This document shows positions 47,505-61,204 of a stretch of 64,000 nt of DNA, piece after piece. The position numbers were made by a program, and so were the translations under genes. Each line of letters starts with the position of its first letter. The first letter of the stretch is position 1. Origin of the DNA: Cokeromyces recurvatus (lineage: Eukaryota; Mucoromycota; Mucoromycetes; Mucorales; Mucoraceae); contig NW_026251418.1 of assembly GCF_025118155.1 (NCBI RefSeq), positions 1 to 64,000 of the forward strand. The letters run 5' to 3'. The notes under the pieces are model-generated. The model saw nothing but the letters and a program-made list of their open reading frames with translations. It was not told the origin of the DNA and did not search any database.

Positions 47505-47890
47505 GTAAAAGCGTCATTTATATCGGGGATTTTTGTATCTTTAGTGATTTAACTGGTAAAAAATTAGTTTATTTCTAATATTGAACCCTTTTTTATCAAA
47601 AGATAAATAGCATGCACTACACAAAAAGTTACCACAAACTTTCACAGCCATTGGTACCATTAGAAAACACATACGCAAGCACACACATGTACGTACACAT
47701 GAACACACACATGAACACACACACACATAGATATACATATATAGATACATTTATATATATATATATATATATATAGCTTCCTTAAAATAATATTCATTTC
47801 CATACTAGTAGACTAGAACCTGATCGCTAAGCGTGATCACAAAGATAATAATAAATTCTATATTAAGCTCAATTTTATTATCTCTACTTT

Positions 47891-47928
<38 letters not shown>

Positions 47929-48541
47929 TTTTGGGTTTTAATTCTTGTCTACCCTAATAAAAAAAAAATCCGAATCAATAAGTGTCTGAAATTTATGAAA
48001 AAATTTGGAAACAGTAACATGATGACAATAATTTCTTAAAATATCTATTAAATTATACATGTCAAATGTTATAAATTTACATATTTTGTATATACATTTA
48101 TATAAATGTGTATATTTTTTTATAAATATAAACTCTTTATAAATTTTATGAATTTATTTCATTTCTATTTTTATTAGCCATATTTTATCTTTTTATTTTA
48201 TTTTATTTATTTTATTTTTAAAAGAAAGAATAAATAACAAAATTATAATCTGTAAGGTTTTGCTGTGTTTCATTATTTGGTAATAAGTCATGATGATTTT
48301 CATTGTAAGTAAACTTTACTACTATTGTAAATAATAATTATTGCATGTTATAATTACTGTAAAATAGGAAAAAAGGATTTTCTTAAAAAAAAAGTCTAAA
48401 TTGTTTAAAATAATGGTTTACATTAATGAAAAAAAAAAAAAGTCAAATATTTAATTTTATTTGTTTGTTTATTTTGTTTATTTTGTTTATTTGTTTATTT
48501 TGAGATTTTCATTTTTTTTTATCCTTAGCTATAATTGTGAC

Positions 48542-48589
<48 letters not shown>

Positions 48590-48722
48590 GGAAAATTTTA
48601 ATTTTAATATTATTCACGTATGTGTGCTCCATTTTTTTTTTTTTTTTTTCTAATATTTAAAATATAAAAATTAAAAATTGTAATTTAGACACTTTAACTT
48701 GGCTTATGCATTTTTAAATCTT

Positions 48723-49855
48723 ATGAATAACGCCAGCCGAGATCGTAACAACCCTGATCATAAACTTGAACAACAAATCTTAAAAACAGACATAAGTTAT
48801 AAAGTCATTAGCGACATTCAAGAGCTTATTTGTGCTTATGCTTCCGAATTTGATTTGGAATTTTTACCTCAAGAAGATAATGCCATTAGCTTGAATACAT
48901 CTCTCACTGGCGCTATTGCTCAACTTTATCATAAGACAAAATGTACATTTAAAAGAAATAAATTAGAATTTGATAACTACTGGGTAAGTTTTATCAACAA
49001 AAAAGAAAAAAAAAAGGAACAGTAGTTAATCTAAGAAAAAAAAATAGAACTGGTTAGTACCCTGGAGAAAAGCAATTTCTTTTGAAAGCTTGTCAGAACT
49101 TGCTAATGACGATGTGAAAGCATTAATTACTTCATTTCATCCATCAAGTCATAGTGCACTTATGGCCATTTTTGACCATGGATTAGAAAGTTACATGAAT
49201 TGGTATCCCTGGCGTTATTTCTCAGATCTTGTCTTTTTGGGTGCTGGTGGGTTTTCAGCTGTATATGCTTCTGATATTATTTTACCGTATGATATACCAG
49301 AAAAGGGGAAAAGATTTGGTACACAACGTAGAGCAGTTGCATTAAAGGTGGTTGATGAAAAAGTTTTAAATGAAGTAAAAATCATTACATATACATATAT
49401 ATATTACTCTCTTTCCCCTGTTATATTCATAATCTTGTTTAAATAGTTTATTGTACAAGCAAAAGCAAATACAGCTCTTTTATTTCATGGCATAACAGTG
49501 TGTGAAAATACGGGTGATTTGATGATGGTTTTAGCTTTAGCAGAAGAAGGTAATTTAAATCGGCAAATCAAAAGGGCAAATAAAACAAGTTTTGCAACAA
49601 TTGTGGACATTGTTATACGATTAGCATTTAATCTTGCTAGTTTACATGACAACATTGGCATGTGTCATCGAAATATTCATTCCGAAAATATTGTACATGT
49701 CAATGATGATTATTTCCTTGTTGACTTTAGATTTTCTGCTTTAATCAATGAAGCAACAAACATCACTAAATCATCACAAGTACACTATGGTATATTTATT
49801 TATTTTTTTTTTTTTATATTATTATTGTTGTTATTGTAATTTTCATTATTCTGAG

Positions 49856-49886
<31 letters not shown>

Positions 49887-50415
49887 ATTTATTTATTTTA
49901 TAGGTCGGGTGCCTTATATTGCACCTGAAGTTGAAAAGGGGATTTATACTGAAAAATCAGATATTTATAGTCTTGGCATAATCATGTGGCAGTTGGTGTC
50001 TGGTGTTATATTTCCTACACCAGAAATTCTAGCCACCGCACCTGATGTTTATAGAATTGAATGGGTACCTGGTGTGTCTAGATGGTATCAAGAAGTGACA
50101 ATGGCGTGCTTAGAACCCTTTCCAGAAAATAGACCAACGGCTAAAGAAATTTATTTACTTTTACGTAAAATCGCAGCTACTACTTCTAAGACAGCTTTAG
50201 CTGATGAAGGTTGGCGAGCTTACGTAAACAGTCGACGTCAAAAATGTGAACTTCATCAACAGCATTTCATATCAGAAGGTCCTTCCTCTGCTTCTCGTCT
50301 ATATACCCTCGGTGAATTCTCGAAAACAAGTGAGCCTTTACTTAAAAATGTACCATTTCATTATCGACTTTTTAATGCGGATAGTATTGCATACAACATT
50401 GAATCTAATAGATAA
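48723..50415 (+). CDS. Kinase-like protein with degenerate catalytic loop (probable pseudokinase)
   Basis: Exons 48723-48983, 49048-49374, 49447-49789 and 49904-50415 give 480 aa. The first ~150 residues are helical and unfamiliar. The kinase fold follows: glycine loop GAGGFSAVYAS, ATP lysine in VALKVV, catalytic loop MCHRNIHSENIV, metal loop VDFRFS, then VPYIAPEV, EKSDIYSLGIIMWQLVSG and ENRPTAKEIYLLL. Two departures stand out: the HRD aspartate is Asn (codon 49672-49674) and DFG is DFR. The fold resembles the expanded tyrosine-kinase-like families of Mucoromycota. Loss of the catalytic base suggests a signalling scaffold or regulator. The start is the first in-frame ATG; an upstream exon ending at the AG near 48688 cannot be excluded. 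Confidence 0.8.
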
Positions 50416-50541
50416 TAGTAAATATTAATAATAATAATAATAAAAGCAGTCAAATTGTTATAATTTGTGCAAAAGGAAAAATCTCCCCCGATTCCTTTTT
50501 TTTTTTTTTTCTTAAAAAATTCTTCATCTTTAAATAAAACA

Positions 50542-52434
<1,893 letters not shown>

Positions 52435-52508
52435 GGTCTTTATTATTGATGTATATATTGTCCAATAATAGCAAAAAAAAATATATATAAAAATATTTAA
52501 TAAATTAA

Positions 52509-53208
52509 TTATGAGTCATAAGTAAATTTTCTAGAGTCTAATTCTAGAGTAACAGGTCCTAATAAACAAAAAGTGTTAATGAAATGCATCTAATAAATCA
52601 ATTATAAAAACGATTACCATCATTTGAAATATCAACAAGCATCATGGCTCCAAATTCACCATCTAATAGGAAGGAAAGAAAAAAAAAGTGAGGCTCAATA
52701 TATACATAAATTTGAAAAAAATAGGCACACTTACCTTTAATTTTTGATGGATCATAAGCCTTTCCTAATTTTTCAAGGAATAATGCATACATTTCCTTTG
52801 CGCTTTCAGATTTCATAGCTCTATGAAAATCAGGTTTATTTCCCTTTATGGTTTGAGCCTGGAGTGTAAATTGAGAGACACATAATAACTCTAAGCCAGC
52901 GTCTTTAACACCCTTTTTCCACATAATATCATTCTCATTAAATACTCGTATATTGAGTATTTTATTCACCATATAGTCAATGTCCTTTTCTGTATCATCT
53001 GTTCCAATTCCAAGAAGGACGCAAAGACCTTTTTGAATGGAACTGATCACTTTGTTATCCACTATACAATTTTTTTTTTGGTTTTGTTTAAATAAAAGGG
53101 CTTTTTTTTTTTCTTTTCTTTTTCCTCTTTCTCTCTCCTCTCATTTGTTATTATTTTTTTTTTACCTGTAACACTGGCTTTGGTAACTCTTTGGATAACA
53201 GCTCGCAT
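52509..53208 (-). CDS. DTD1: D-aminoacyl-tRNA deacylase
   Basis: Exons 53208-53166, 53061-52735, 52662-52618 and 52558-52509 give 154 aa. The start MRAVIQRVTKASVTV, LCVLLGIGTDDTE and SQFTLQAQ are classic DTD. If the third exon is read through, the protein ends at 52598 as NDGNRFYN and loses the catalytic Gly-cisPro motif. Splicing at GTAATC to the acceptor at 52560-52559 restores NDGPVTLELDS, so the fourth exon is included. The enzyme hydrolyses D-amino acids (and glycine on tRNA-Ala) mischarged to tRNA and works as a dimer in the cytosol. It is convergent with the helicase gene and divergent from BRE1. Confidence 0.92.
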
Positions 53209-54075
53209 TCTTCTAGGAACGTAATTTTTATTTTTATTATTATTATTATAAAAAAAAAAAAAAAAAAAAGATAAAAAAAAATTTGACATTTTTTGATTCA
53301 AGGGAATTCACATCTTCTTTAATCTTCATACTCCGCAAATAGTATTCATTTCAATGATGGAGATAGATGACCACCAAACAAAAAGAGATAACGAGTCATA
53401 AAATTCGAAGGAAAAAAAAATCGTTTGCAATCATATATATCCAGAGATAAGCAAAACCAGCAAGCTTCTTAAGAATACATTGTCCTAAAATTTCCAATTT
53501 TCCTTAGTATGTTTACACACAGTAGTATTATTCATATTCCCTGAGCTGTTGCTGTTATAATAAATCGTTATTTCTAGAGCAAAGAGCAATAATGTGTTGA
53601 TGATAATTCATAGTGAATATTCTAGCTATAACTATCATTATGACAATAAATAACAGTCATAATACATTGTTTGTTAGTTTATGCTAGTAAAAATTGAACA
53701 GGTGTAGAGTGAATGTTATGCTGTAATACAAACGATATCTTCCTCTTCCATCAGTTTTTTTTTTTTTTTTTTTTTTGCTTCTCTTGAAGAGATGGTTTAT
53801 ACAAAGTCATGATCTTTTGTTAAAACTGTAAAAGGCTGTAATGACAAGTTATCTACATCATACAGCAAATTCTTTCTTACTATTGACTAGATACCCGCAA
53901 GCATTACTATTCTACACTGCTAAACAAAACTATGCACTAACCAACTAAAAATTGTACTGAGTCAAAAAAAAAAAAAAAATATTTTTTCAAATATAAAACA
54001 TTGAAATAAATAAATATGTAAATATCGTTTCTTCTTTCTTTTTTTTTTCATAATTTATAATATCTTATACAAATA
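53209..54075. promoter_or_regulatory. Divergent DTD1/BRE1 promoter region
   Basis: 867 bp of AT-rich DNA serving two divergent genes. It contains an A tract near 53250-53270 (probably DTD1 5' leader) and a T tract near 53755-53776. The T-rich stretch at 54026-54049 lies just before the BRE1 start. No specific factor site can be named. Confidence 0.45.
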
Positions 54076-57000
54076 ATGGATACATCGAAAAAAAGATTAC
54101 GTGCAATTGATGAGGTTGGAGAAACTTCATCAACATCTACATTACCACCTTCTCGTCCTCCATTAAAGAAACGATTTACAAGCTCATTTAATAATGCTAT
54201 CCAACAGCAACAACAACAGCAACAACAGCAACAACAACAGCAACAACAACAGCAACAACAACAGCAACAACAACAACAGCAACAACAACAACAACAACAA
54301 CAGCAACAACAACAACAACAACAGCAACAACAGCAACAACAGCAACAACAACAATATACCAATGATGAGACTGAGCAAGTAATGAAAATGGCAGCTAAAT
54401 CAGTTGTTAAACTAATTGAGTATCCGGTAAATTAAAATATAATAGTTCAAGAATAAATAGTTAAAAATATAAAATAGGAAAGAATAGATGATTATACAAA
54501 AGAAGAATTATTACAGCACATGCGTCTAGCAAAGGTAAGCTTTATGCACAATTTAAATGGTCATGGTTTTATTTACTCTGTCTTTTTCTTTTCTTTTTTT
54601 TTAAGGATGAAGCTAATAATCTAGAGACACAGCATAATGCAATAAAAGAAAAATTTTTGGATAAAGAGATACAACAAAGTTTATTACGAATTGATTGGGG
54701 TTTGGTAATTACAATAAAATTGACCTTGATTCTAGAGTTAATTTCGTTATATTAGATTCAAGCTGAAATTGTTTTTATGGCTAAAATATTGATTGGTGTT
54801 GAATTACCAGAACCACCAGGTATAAAATTGAACTGTTAAAAAGAAATATAATGCATATTCATTTTTTTTTAAACAAAAAAAAAAAATAGAATTACCTGTT
54901 CGTAAATTAACTATAGATCAACAAAAAGATTGGTGTTATCGTAATCAAAATATTATTAAGGAAATTGGCACAAAGGCATTAACTCGACTCGAAAGTTGGA
55001 ATCAACAAGCAGAGCTGATTGAAAGAAAATATCGCCTTGAAGATGACATCATGTTAAAGTGTGTAATTGTCTCTGATTGGCTTAAAGCAGAGGTCACTGA
55101 TCTGCAAGCTTCTTACAAAAGAGGTCAAGATGCTATGATGGATTTACAAAAGGTATTGGATATTTTATTAGAGCAAACAAATCTTATTGAGGGTCATATC
55201 AAGATGGCTAAGACGGAAGTAAATTCAGCAGTAGAGCGTCTAGAAAGTTGTGTAGAGGAGTTAAATATGGCTTGTAAACGACAAGATCGAGCCAAGAGTA
55301 AATTAGTAGCCGCATTAAGTTTTGGTGGGTTAGGAAATTTGGCAGGTTCTAGTAGTAAACAAGAGAGTGGGACTGATGTGGTAGCAAAGGTTTCAAATGC
55401 ACAAGAATTGACATTAAGCAAGGAAGGTAGTATAGCTAACGAGGTAAACCCAGAATCATATACATATTATACTATACTATACTATTTATTTTACAGTATG
55501 GTTAAAATAATAATATAGCCCTCTATGACACAAGAAGCAATAGAAGCACAATTAAAGGAACATAAACTTATTTTAGCAGCTAGAGAACAAGAATTTGAAA
55601 ATCTAAAAAGAGATCGACAATTACTTTTAAGAGATGAAGAGCGACTCTTATCACTCTTTACAATGAGTGAAGACCGAATGGCGGAAACAGAATATGTCAA
55701 AACACTCAAGTTATCTATTGAACATTATCGTGACCGCTGTTATCATCTAGAACAACGACGTACAGAGATTGAACGAGAGATGGATAAAATATCAGCCTCC
55801 CGACAACAATTGATTGAACAGGTCAAGTCTGAAAAGATAGCACAAGGTATGGCTCTTGATTCAGAAATGCATCGACTTGAGAATGACCTGAATCGTATCA
55901 GGAATCAACGAGATCATTTCCAGATATTGTTAGAAGATCAGAAGGCAAAAGAAAGTCGTGAAAAGGAAGCGCAAGAAAAGATAATTGCGTTTGCAAATCA
56001 AGGAAAGATGAGGATTAGTGTACTTGAGAGTCGTATTGCAAAATTAAAGGCTGAACAAGAGATGACAAAGGAAGTAATTACATTTAATGAAATGAAAAGT
56101 AATATAAAGTAAGTTATATATATATGTATATGTATATACCTATTATTTATGATTGCTGTTGCTTAACATGTCGATTTGTTAGACATATGCAAATAGTAAT
56201 ACAAGCACTAGAAATGATTGAAAATCAAACAACTTCACCACCTTCTTATTTAACCTCAATCGATACTTTGAAGGAACAATTACAGAAATGGAAGTCATCT
56301 CCTTTAATCAGTTCATATGATGCATTGCTAGAGGAATCAAACAAATCGACTCTCATGATTGAATGCCTAGAAAAGAATGAAGGTCATTTATTAGAAGAAA
56401 TTGACCGTGTTGCTGGTATTTATGGTAAATTAGAAGAGCAGCAAAGCAAAAAAGTATTTGATCTAGGGCAAAAGCGAGAACAGGCGTTAAAATTACAAGC
56501 AGAGGTGAGTATCTATTTAAATTAATTGTGAAAGTGTAATTTATACATGCCCCTTGTATTAGAAATCAAAATATGCACAAACATTTTCTTCTTTGATGTC
56601 AGCTAAAGAAAAACAAATTTCTGCCGTTGCTTCTTTGCGTATAACAAACGAAAAACAACAAGATTTAATTAAACAATTAGAAGAGAAAGAAAAGGCACTC
56701 GAATATCAAGTGGTAAAATACACATGTATATATTACATTTTAGTATGCTTATTTTTTTTTTTAATTATTTAATAGCATTTAAAAGAAGGTGAAATTCGAA
56801 AATTGTACAAAAATATAGAAGAAGATAGAACAGACTTGGAAGATATTAATCATTTATGTGAGGATTATCGAATTTCAATTGATCGCAATGAGCTCATGTT
56901 AAATGAAGTAAGTTAAAAATAAATTTCTGTTCATCTTTTACGTATTAAAATACAAAAATGAAACAGCTTCAAAAAACCTTGAAAGAAAAGACAAAATTAT

Positions 57001-57374
57001 TAGAAGAAGAAAAGCATCTTCAAACGCAATTAGAAGAAAATTATGAAAAGATGAAAAAAAAATGGGACAAAATATCTCAAGGTGACAATCCAGCAGAACA
57101 GCAACTGATAGATGAATGTGAAGAACTAAGGGTAAAAAAAAAAAAATCGCAAATATATTTATATAAAGCAAGCTAATCTAAAACTAATGATACTTTATAG
57201 ACATTGTTGAAGTGTAGTACGTGTCGACAAAGAGTGAGAACACATATATTGATTCGATGTATGCATACATTTTGTAAGAATTGTATTGATGCAAGATTAG
57301 AGACACGTCAACGAAGATGTCCCACATGTAGTGAGCCTTTTGGCGCAAATGATGTCAAGAACTTTTTTCTATAA
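54076..57374 (+). CDS. BRE1: E3 ubiquitin ligase for histone H2B (Bre1/RNF20-40)
   Basis: Eleven exons: 54076-54426, 54478-54534, 54606-54704, 54756-54819, 54890-55443, 55519-56108, 56183-56504, 56563-56712, 56776-56907, 56967-57131 and 57201-57374. They give 885 aa. An uninterrupted 51-Gln tract (54202-54354) follows residue 42. Most of the rest is coiled coil, and the C-terminus is a complete C3HC4 RING (LKCSTCRQRV, RCMHTFCKNCID, RRCPTCSEPFGANDVKNFFL). The FGANDV ending is diagnostic of Bre1. It monoubiquitylates histone H2B with Rad6 in the nucleus, supporting transcription-linked H3K4 and H3K79 methylation. The Gln tract is unusual for this family. The Cys, Leu, Ser and Asn homopolymer frames over the tract are shadows. 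Confidence 0.95.
54202..54354 (+). repeat. CAA/CAG repeat encoding 51 glutamines in BRE1
   Basis: 153 bp of mixed CAA and CAG codons in frame, with no interrupting residue. Interspersed codons make it less slippage-prone than a pure CAG array. Length polymorphism between strains is likely. Confidence 0.95.
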
Positions 57375-57445
57375 ATTTAACTTTTTGTATATCTATCATA
57401 TAATATTGTAATAAAAGAAAATTTGAATAACATTCTTCAGGAGTA

Positions 57446-57488
<43 letters not shown>

Positions 57489-57897
57489 GACATGTGTGAC
57501 CTTTTTTTATTGCTGTTTTTTTCCAAATTATTTGAAATAGAAGTTCAAGTTATTTGAAATAGAAATTCCATTTATTTGCAAAGAGAAACGTAATTAATTG
57601 AAAAAAAAAATGAAGTCAAGTTAAACAACTAGATATTCGTTTACTTTCTAAAGATACTATAACCACATACTTTCTTCACTCAAAGAATAAAACTGACTGC
57701 CTAATAATACAATTGAAACTGTTTTATGGGTTCTGTATGTGATTATTCAGTATCAAAAGGGTTTGTTTTGACCTTATATTTTATAATAATTACAACAGAT
57801 AACATTTAATATATCGAAGCCTGCTTATAAAAACCGCAAAATTTTTATTTATATCATTTCTTCTTTCTTTTTCTCTACTTATTATAGCTATCATAGT
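57375..57897. other. Intergenic; 39-bp A tract and TATA element
   Basis: After the BRE1 stop come an A tract (57448-57486) and AT-rich DNA with a short repeated phrase TTATTTGAAATAGAA. TATAAAAA at 57826-57833, followed by a CT-rich run and TATAGC, looks like a core promoter for the small ORF at 57898. Confidence 0.45.
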
Positions 57898-58152
57898 ATG
57901 AAACGTAAAGGGAAATTCCCCCCTGACCCTAAAGAAGAGAGGGTCACTCATAAAAAAGAGGTATGTAACAGAATAGGGAAAGGATTACTTAATGGTATGC
58001 ACACTCGTGGTGTCTTTGTAATAGCGAGTAAAACTCTTTCCAAACTTGCTACTACTACTACCAAAGAAAGATCCAACTATGATGAACTCCTAGAAGATTC
58101 TGATGATAATTTTCAACCAAGAGAACAATTAGGTTTCATTATATTCAACTAA
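57898..58152 (+). CDS. Small basic ORF (84 aa), unknown
   Basis: Single open frame starting MKRKGKFPPDPKEERVTHKK and ending in an acidic NYDELLEDSDDNFQPRE segment. No domain is recognised, and no signal peptide or membrane span is seen. It is supported only by an intact ATG, a TATA-like element about 65-70 bp upstream with a CT-rich initiator region, and codon use that is not repeat-driven. It could be a real short gene, one exon of a longer gene, or chance. Confidence 0.4.
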   Translation: MKRKGKFPPDPKEERVTHKKEVCNRIGKGLLNGMHTRGVFVIASKTLSKLATTTTKERSNYDELLEDSDDNFQPREQLGFIIFN

Positions 58153-58427
58153 TAAAGTGAAAACTGATAAAATATAAATTAAGGTCAAGAAAACTTATCA
58201 TTCATGAAATATAAAGAATATAAAGAAATAGAGTGTACCTTCTTTTTTTTTTCAAATAATTTCTTTATTTTTTTCTAATAACTCTAATTGATATTTCAAT
58301 TAATTTTTATTTTTATTTCAAAAAATTCTAAACTTTTATTTAAATTATTTGAAAAATAAAGTAAATCAGGAAATTAAACATTTTTTTTTCTTTTTTTTTT
58401 TTATGCTTTCTTTCTTAAGCAGATTTA

Positions 58428-60142
58428 ATGTCACTTCAAGAACAATTGGATGCGCTCATTACCCATTCTAGAAACATTGCATCCATTCAATTACGGCAAG
58501 GTTCAAATAGTGTAGCTACTGATTTATTTTCAAAGAAAAGAATCTTTTTAAGAGATGCAGAACCATCTGAAATCAAACTTGCAGCAGCATGTGCAGGCGA
58601 GCCAATTACGGCAAGGTTTATTTAGAATTAAAAGAAAGAAAAAAAAAAAACAAAGATAATATACCCCTTTACTCAACATTTACTTTTTTTTTTTTTCCTT
58701 TTAGAATGAAACAAGAATTAGTAAGTGGATTATCAAATATAGAACGAGAAAATATTGAAAAAATATTAAAAACAGCAAATGCAATGAATCAAATTTGGTA
58801 AAACATAAGCAATTATTGACAACACGATTTAATTGAAAATTTATTTAGTAATATTCTTGGTATCAAAGAAAGAATTGAGAAAAATATTCGCATCAATGAA
58901 GAACAACAAACGAATTTAGATTATTTAAATGAAACTTATAAACAGGTAATAATAAATTTCTTTCGAAAAAAAAAAGGAAAAATGTGAATGATAAAGATTC
59001 ATTCTTTATATTACAGACTGTTGCAGAAATTGAGAAATTAAAGAATATTGATGCTACACATATGAATATTGATAGTCAAGATACTATTGACGCTTACAAT
59101 GACTCTAGAATTAATGAGGAAAAAGCATTAATAGAAAGATATGATAGAGAATTACAGCAAAAAAAAAATCAGGTAATGAACAGACAAAAAAAAAGCGACT
59201 GCATGTATCTAAATGAGACAGTGTTTAGCTTAGACAAATACAGGATAAAAAAGAAGAGCAAGCCGAAATGAGACGTACTTTAAGACTTATGAAATTCAAT
59301 CATAGGAGATCGGTAATAAATACAACAGATATTGTTGATGAGGAAATACGAAAATTAGAAAAGGAGATTATTGAAGAAAGAGAAAAGATTGCGGATTACG
59401 GTAAAAAATCAATAAATAATAAGGACTACTAGCATGATAAAGATACTTATCTATGTATATTATATATTAGAGTCAAAAATAGAGTCCTTACTAGAAAACA
59501 ATACATCAAATGATCGTTCAGATACATTAAATATTAGAGATATAAGTATAGGATTTAAAGCAAGAATTGATAAACTATTATATGATTCGAATATTGATGA
59601 GTCACCGAGTACAGAAACAAGTAATTTGAATAAACTATTTGAAACGATACAAGCAGAGATACAATCTTATCTAACGGAATTAAACAAAATCCACTCAGAA
59701 GAAAAACAAGAACAATCAGCAAGGTATTTGATAGTGTATTTTATTTTATTTTATCATGGCAAGGGCTTAAATGAAATGTTTTGTTAGGGATGTCTACAAA
59801 AAATTATTAGATTTTATTATACAACACAATAATGATGATAGCCGTCCAACTGTTGTTAATCTGGAAATATTTAATGAACTATTTCCAGATAATAAAGAAA
59901 TCAATACGAACTTCTTTAAAGTAAACGAAGAAGCCAATGTCTTGACAACTATTTTACTTCAATTATACTCGAATAATAATATGACTTTAATGGATTTAAC
60001 TGAATTTATTCAAAATTATGCAAAACAGCATCACTTTTCAGAAGAAGAAGCTGTTCAGTCTATTTATAAACTAGTTGGACTTGATCTTCTCGTTATCGAT
60101 AGAACACAAAATGACAGTATTTGTACTTTGAAATTTAAATAA
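58428..60142 (+). CDS. Coiled-coil protein of unknown function, seven exons
   Basis: Exons 58428-58615, 58705-58797, 58849-58945, 59017-59172, 59244-59400, 59471-59723 and 59788-60142 join in frame to 432 aa. Residues 1-75 are mixed helical (MSLQEQLDALITHSRNIASI). About 75-320 is strongly coiled coil (ERIEKNIRINEEQQTNLDYL, KALIERYDRELQQKKN, EEIRKLEKEIIEEREK). The last ~110 residues look globular and helical (LEIFNELFPDN, MTLMDLTEFIQNYAKQHHFS, EEEAVQSIYKLVGLDLLVI), compatible with a winged-helix or RWD-like end. Kinetochore or centrosome coiled-coil proteins have such layouts, but I cannot name an orthologue. The gene model is well supported by phase-consistent GT..AG introns. Confidence 0.75.
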
Positions 60143-61204
60143 AACGTTTGTTAGTATTATTCATTCACATTTCTATCCAACGGCATTAAAATATGTATGT
60201 AATGACGTGTTATCTATAGCAGAGGACAAAGGATAGATATTCAAGTAAATCTAAAGCTTTATTAAGACAGATGAACCTATATGAGATTTGACTATTATTA
60301 AAGTGAAATGTCTACACTGGGATTTATCAATAGAAGAAAACTCTCATTATGCTGTAGAATAGCAGTAATATACTATTTCTCTATCATCGTGTCTTCTTTG
60401 TTAGTTGTTCATAGCCTCAATATTAAAGGCTATTATTTAACGATAAAATGCAGGATATTATTAATGAACATTCATTTATCAAAAACTTGTATCTTTTGAA
60501 AACAAAAGATTTCAAATCTGTCAGAGTTTTAAGCACAGAAGAAAGAAGTAAAGCTATAAAGGATAATTAAATAAGGATTCACTTTATAACCATTCCATTA
60601 AACAAAGATCTTTTATAAAGGAAGGTGATTCTTATATTTAATAATTGGAGTTTTTCTTTAGATTAGTTAACTCTTCTATTAGGAATTACCCTTTTTTCTC
60701 GCTTAACATTAGTCAATCTTGTATAAATTTCTAATAGCTTTTATTTCTTTCATCATAATACAAAACGAAGACTAAATAAATATTGGTAATGGCAATACCT
60801 GAGGGAGATAATGCTTTTACTTTGAAACACGTACTAAACTTTTTTTCCTTTTTTTTTTTAGAATCTATTCTACTATTTTAAACAAGTACTACTTAAGGTC
60901 TATTTATCCTCAATATAGTTAAAATGAAAGATGGGTAATAAAAAAAAAGCTTAAATCTGCTCTTCATTCTAATTTATTGGATCATGATTGGTTAGTCGTA
61001 GTTTGGTTAATACGTCACTGTTGAAAGTATCGTGCTTAACAAACTACATTTTGTGCTTTTTTTTTTTTCTTTCCTCCCCCCCTTTTTTTTTTTTTTTTTT
61101 TATTTCACAAGTTGTATATTTCTATAATTATTACAAATAATAAATAGATAATATTTTATTATAATTCGATATATAACAATAATAATAATAACAATAACAA
61201 TAAT
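60143..61204. other. Intergenic, 1.1 kb, no gene seen
   Basis: AT-rich spacer. The 63-codon frame at 60308-60499 has no supporting feature. C/T-rich and poly-T runs near 61058-61101 probably belong to the promoter or leader of the following MAPKK gene. Confidence 0.5.

Larger units (their letters stand above)
43363..48722. other. Gene-poor spacer, 5.4 kb
   Basis: No gene recognised. Contents: the truncated TIR copy at 44766-44849, an (ATTT)n array at about 45201-45248, a 39-bp tandem duplication at 47428-47504, CA-rich repeats near 47690-47730, TTTG/TTTA repeats near 48455-48500 and a 43-bp T tract at 48544-48586. Short open frames here have no domain or splice support. Confidence 0.55.

Noticed and set aside
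54048..54378. Long Cys-, Leu-, Ser/Asn-homopolymer frames opposite or beside BRE1 exon 1
   Set aside because: They are other-frame readings of the CAA/CAG tract that encodes poly-Gln in the BRE1 frame.
60308..60499. 63-codon ORF between the coiled-coil and MAPKK genes
   Set aside because: No recognisable motif, no promoter or intron evidence.
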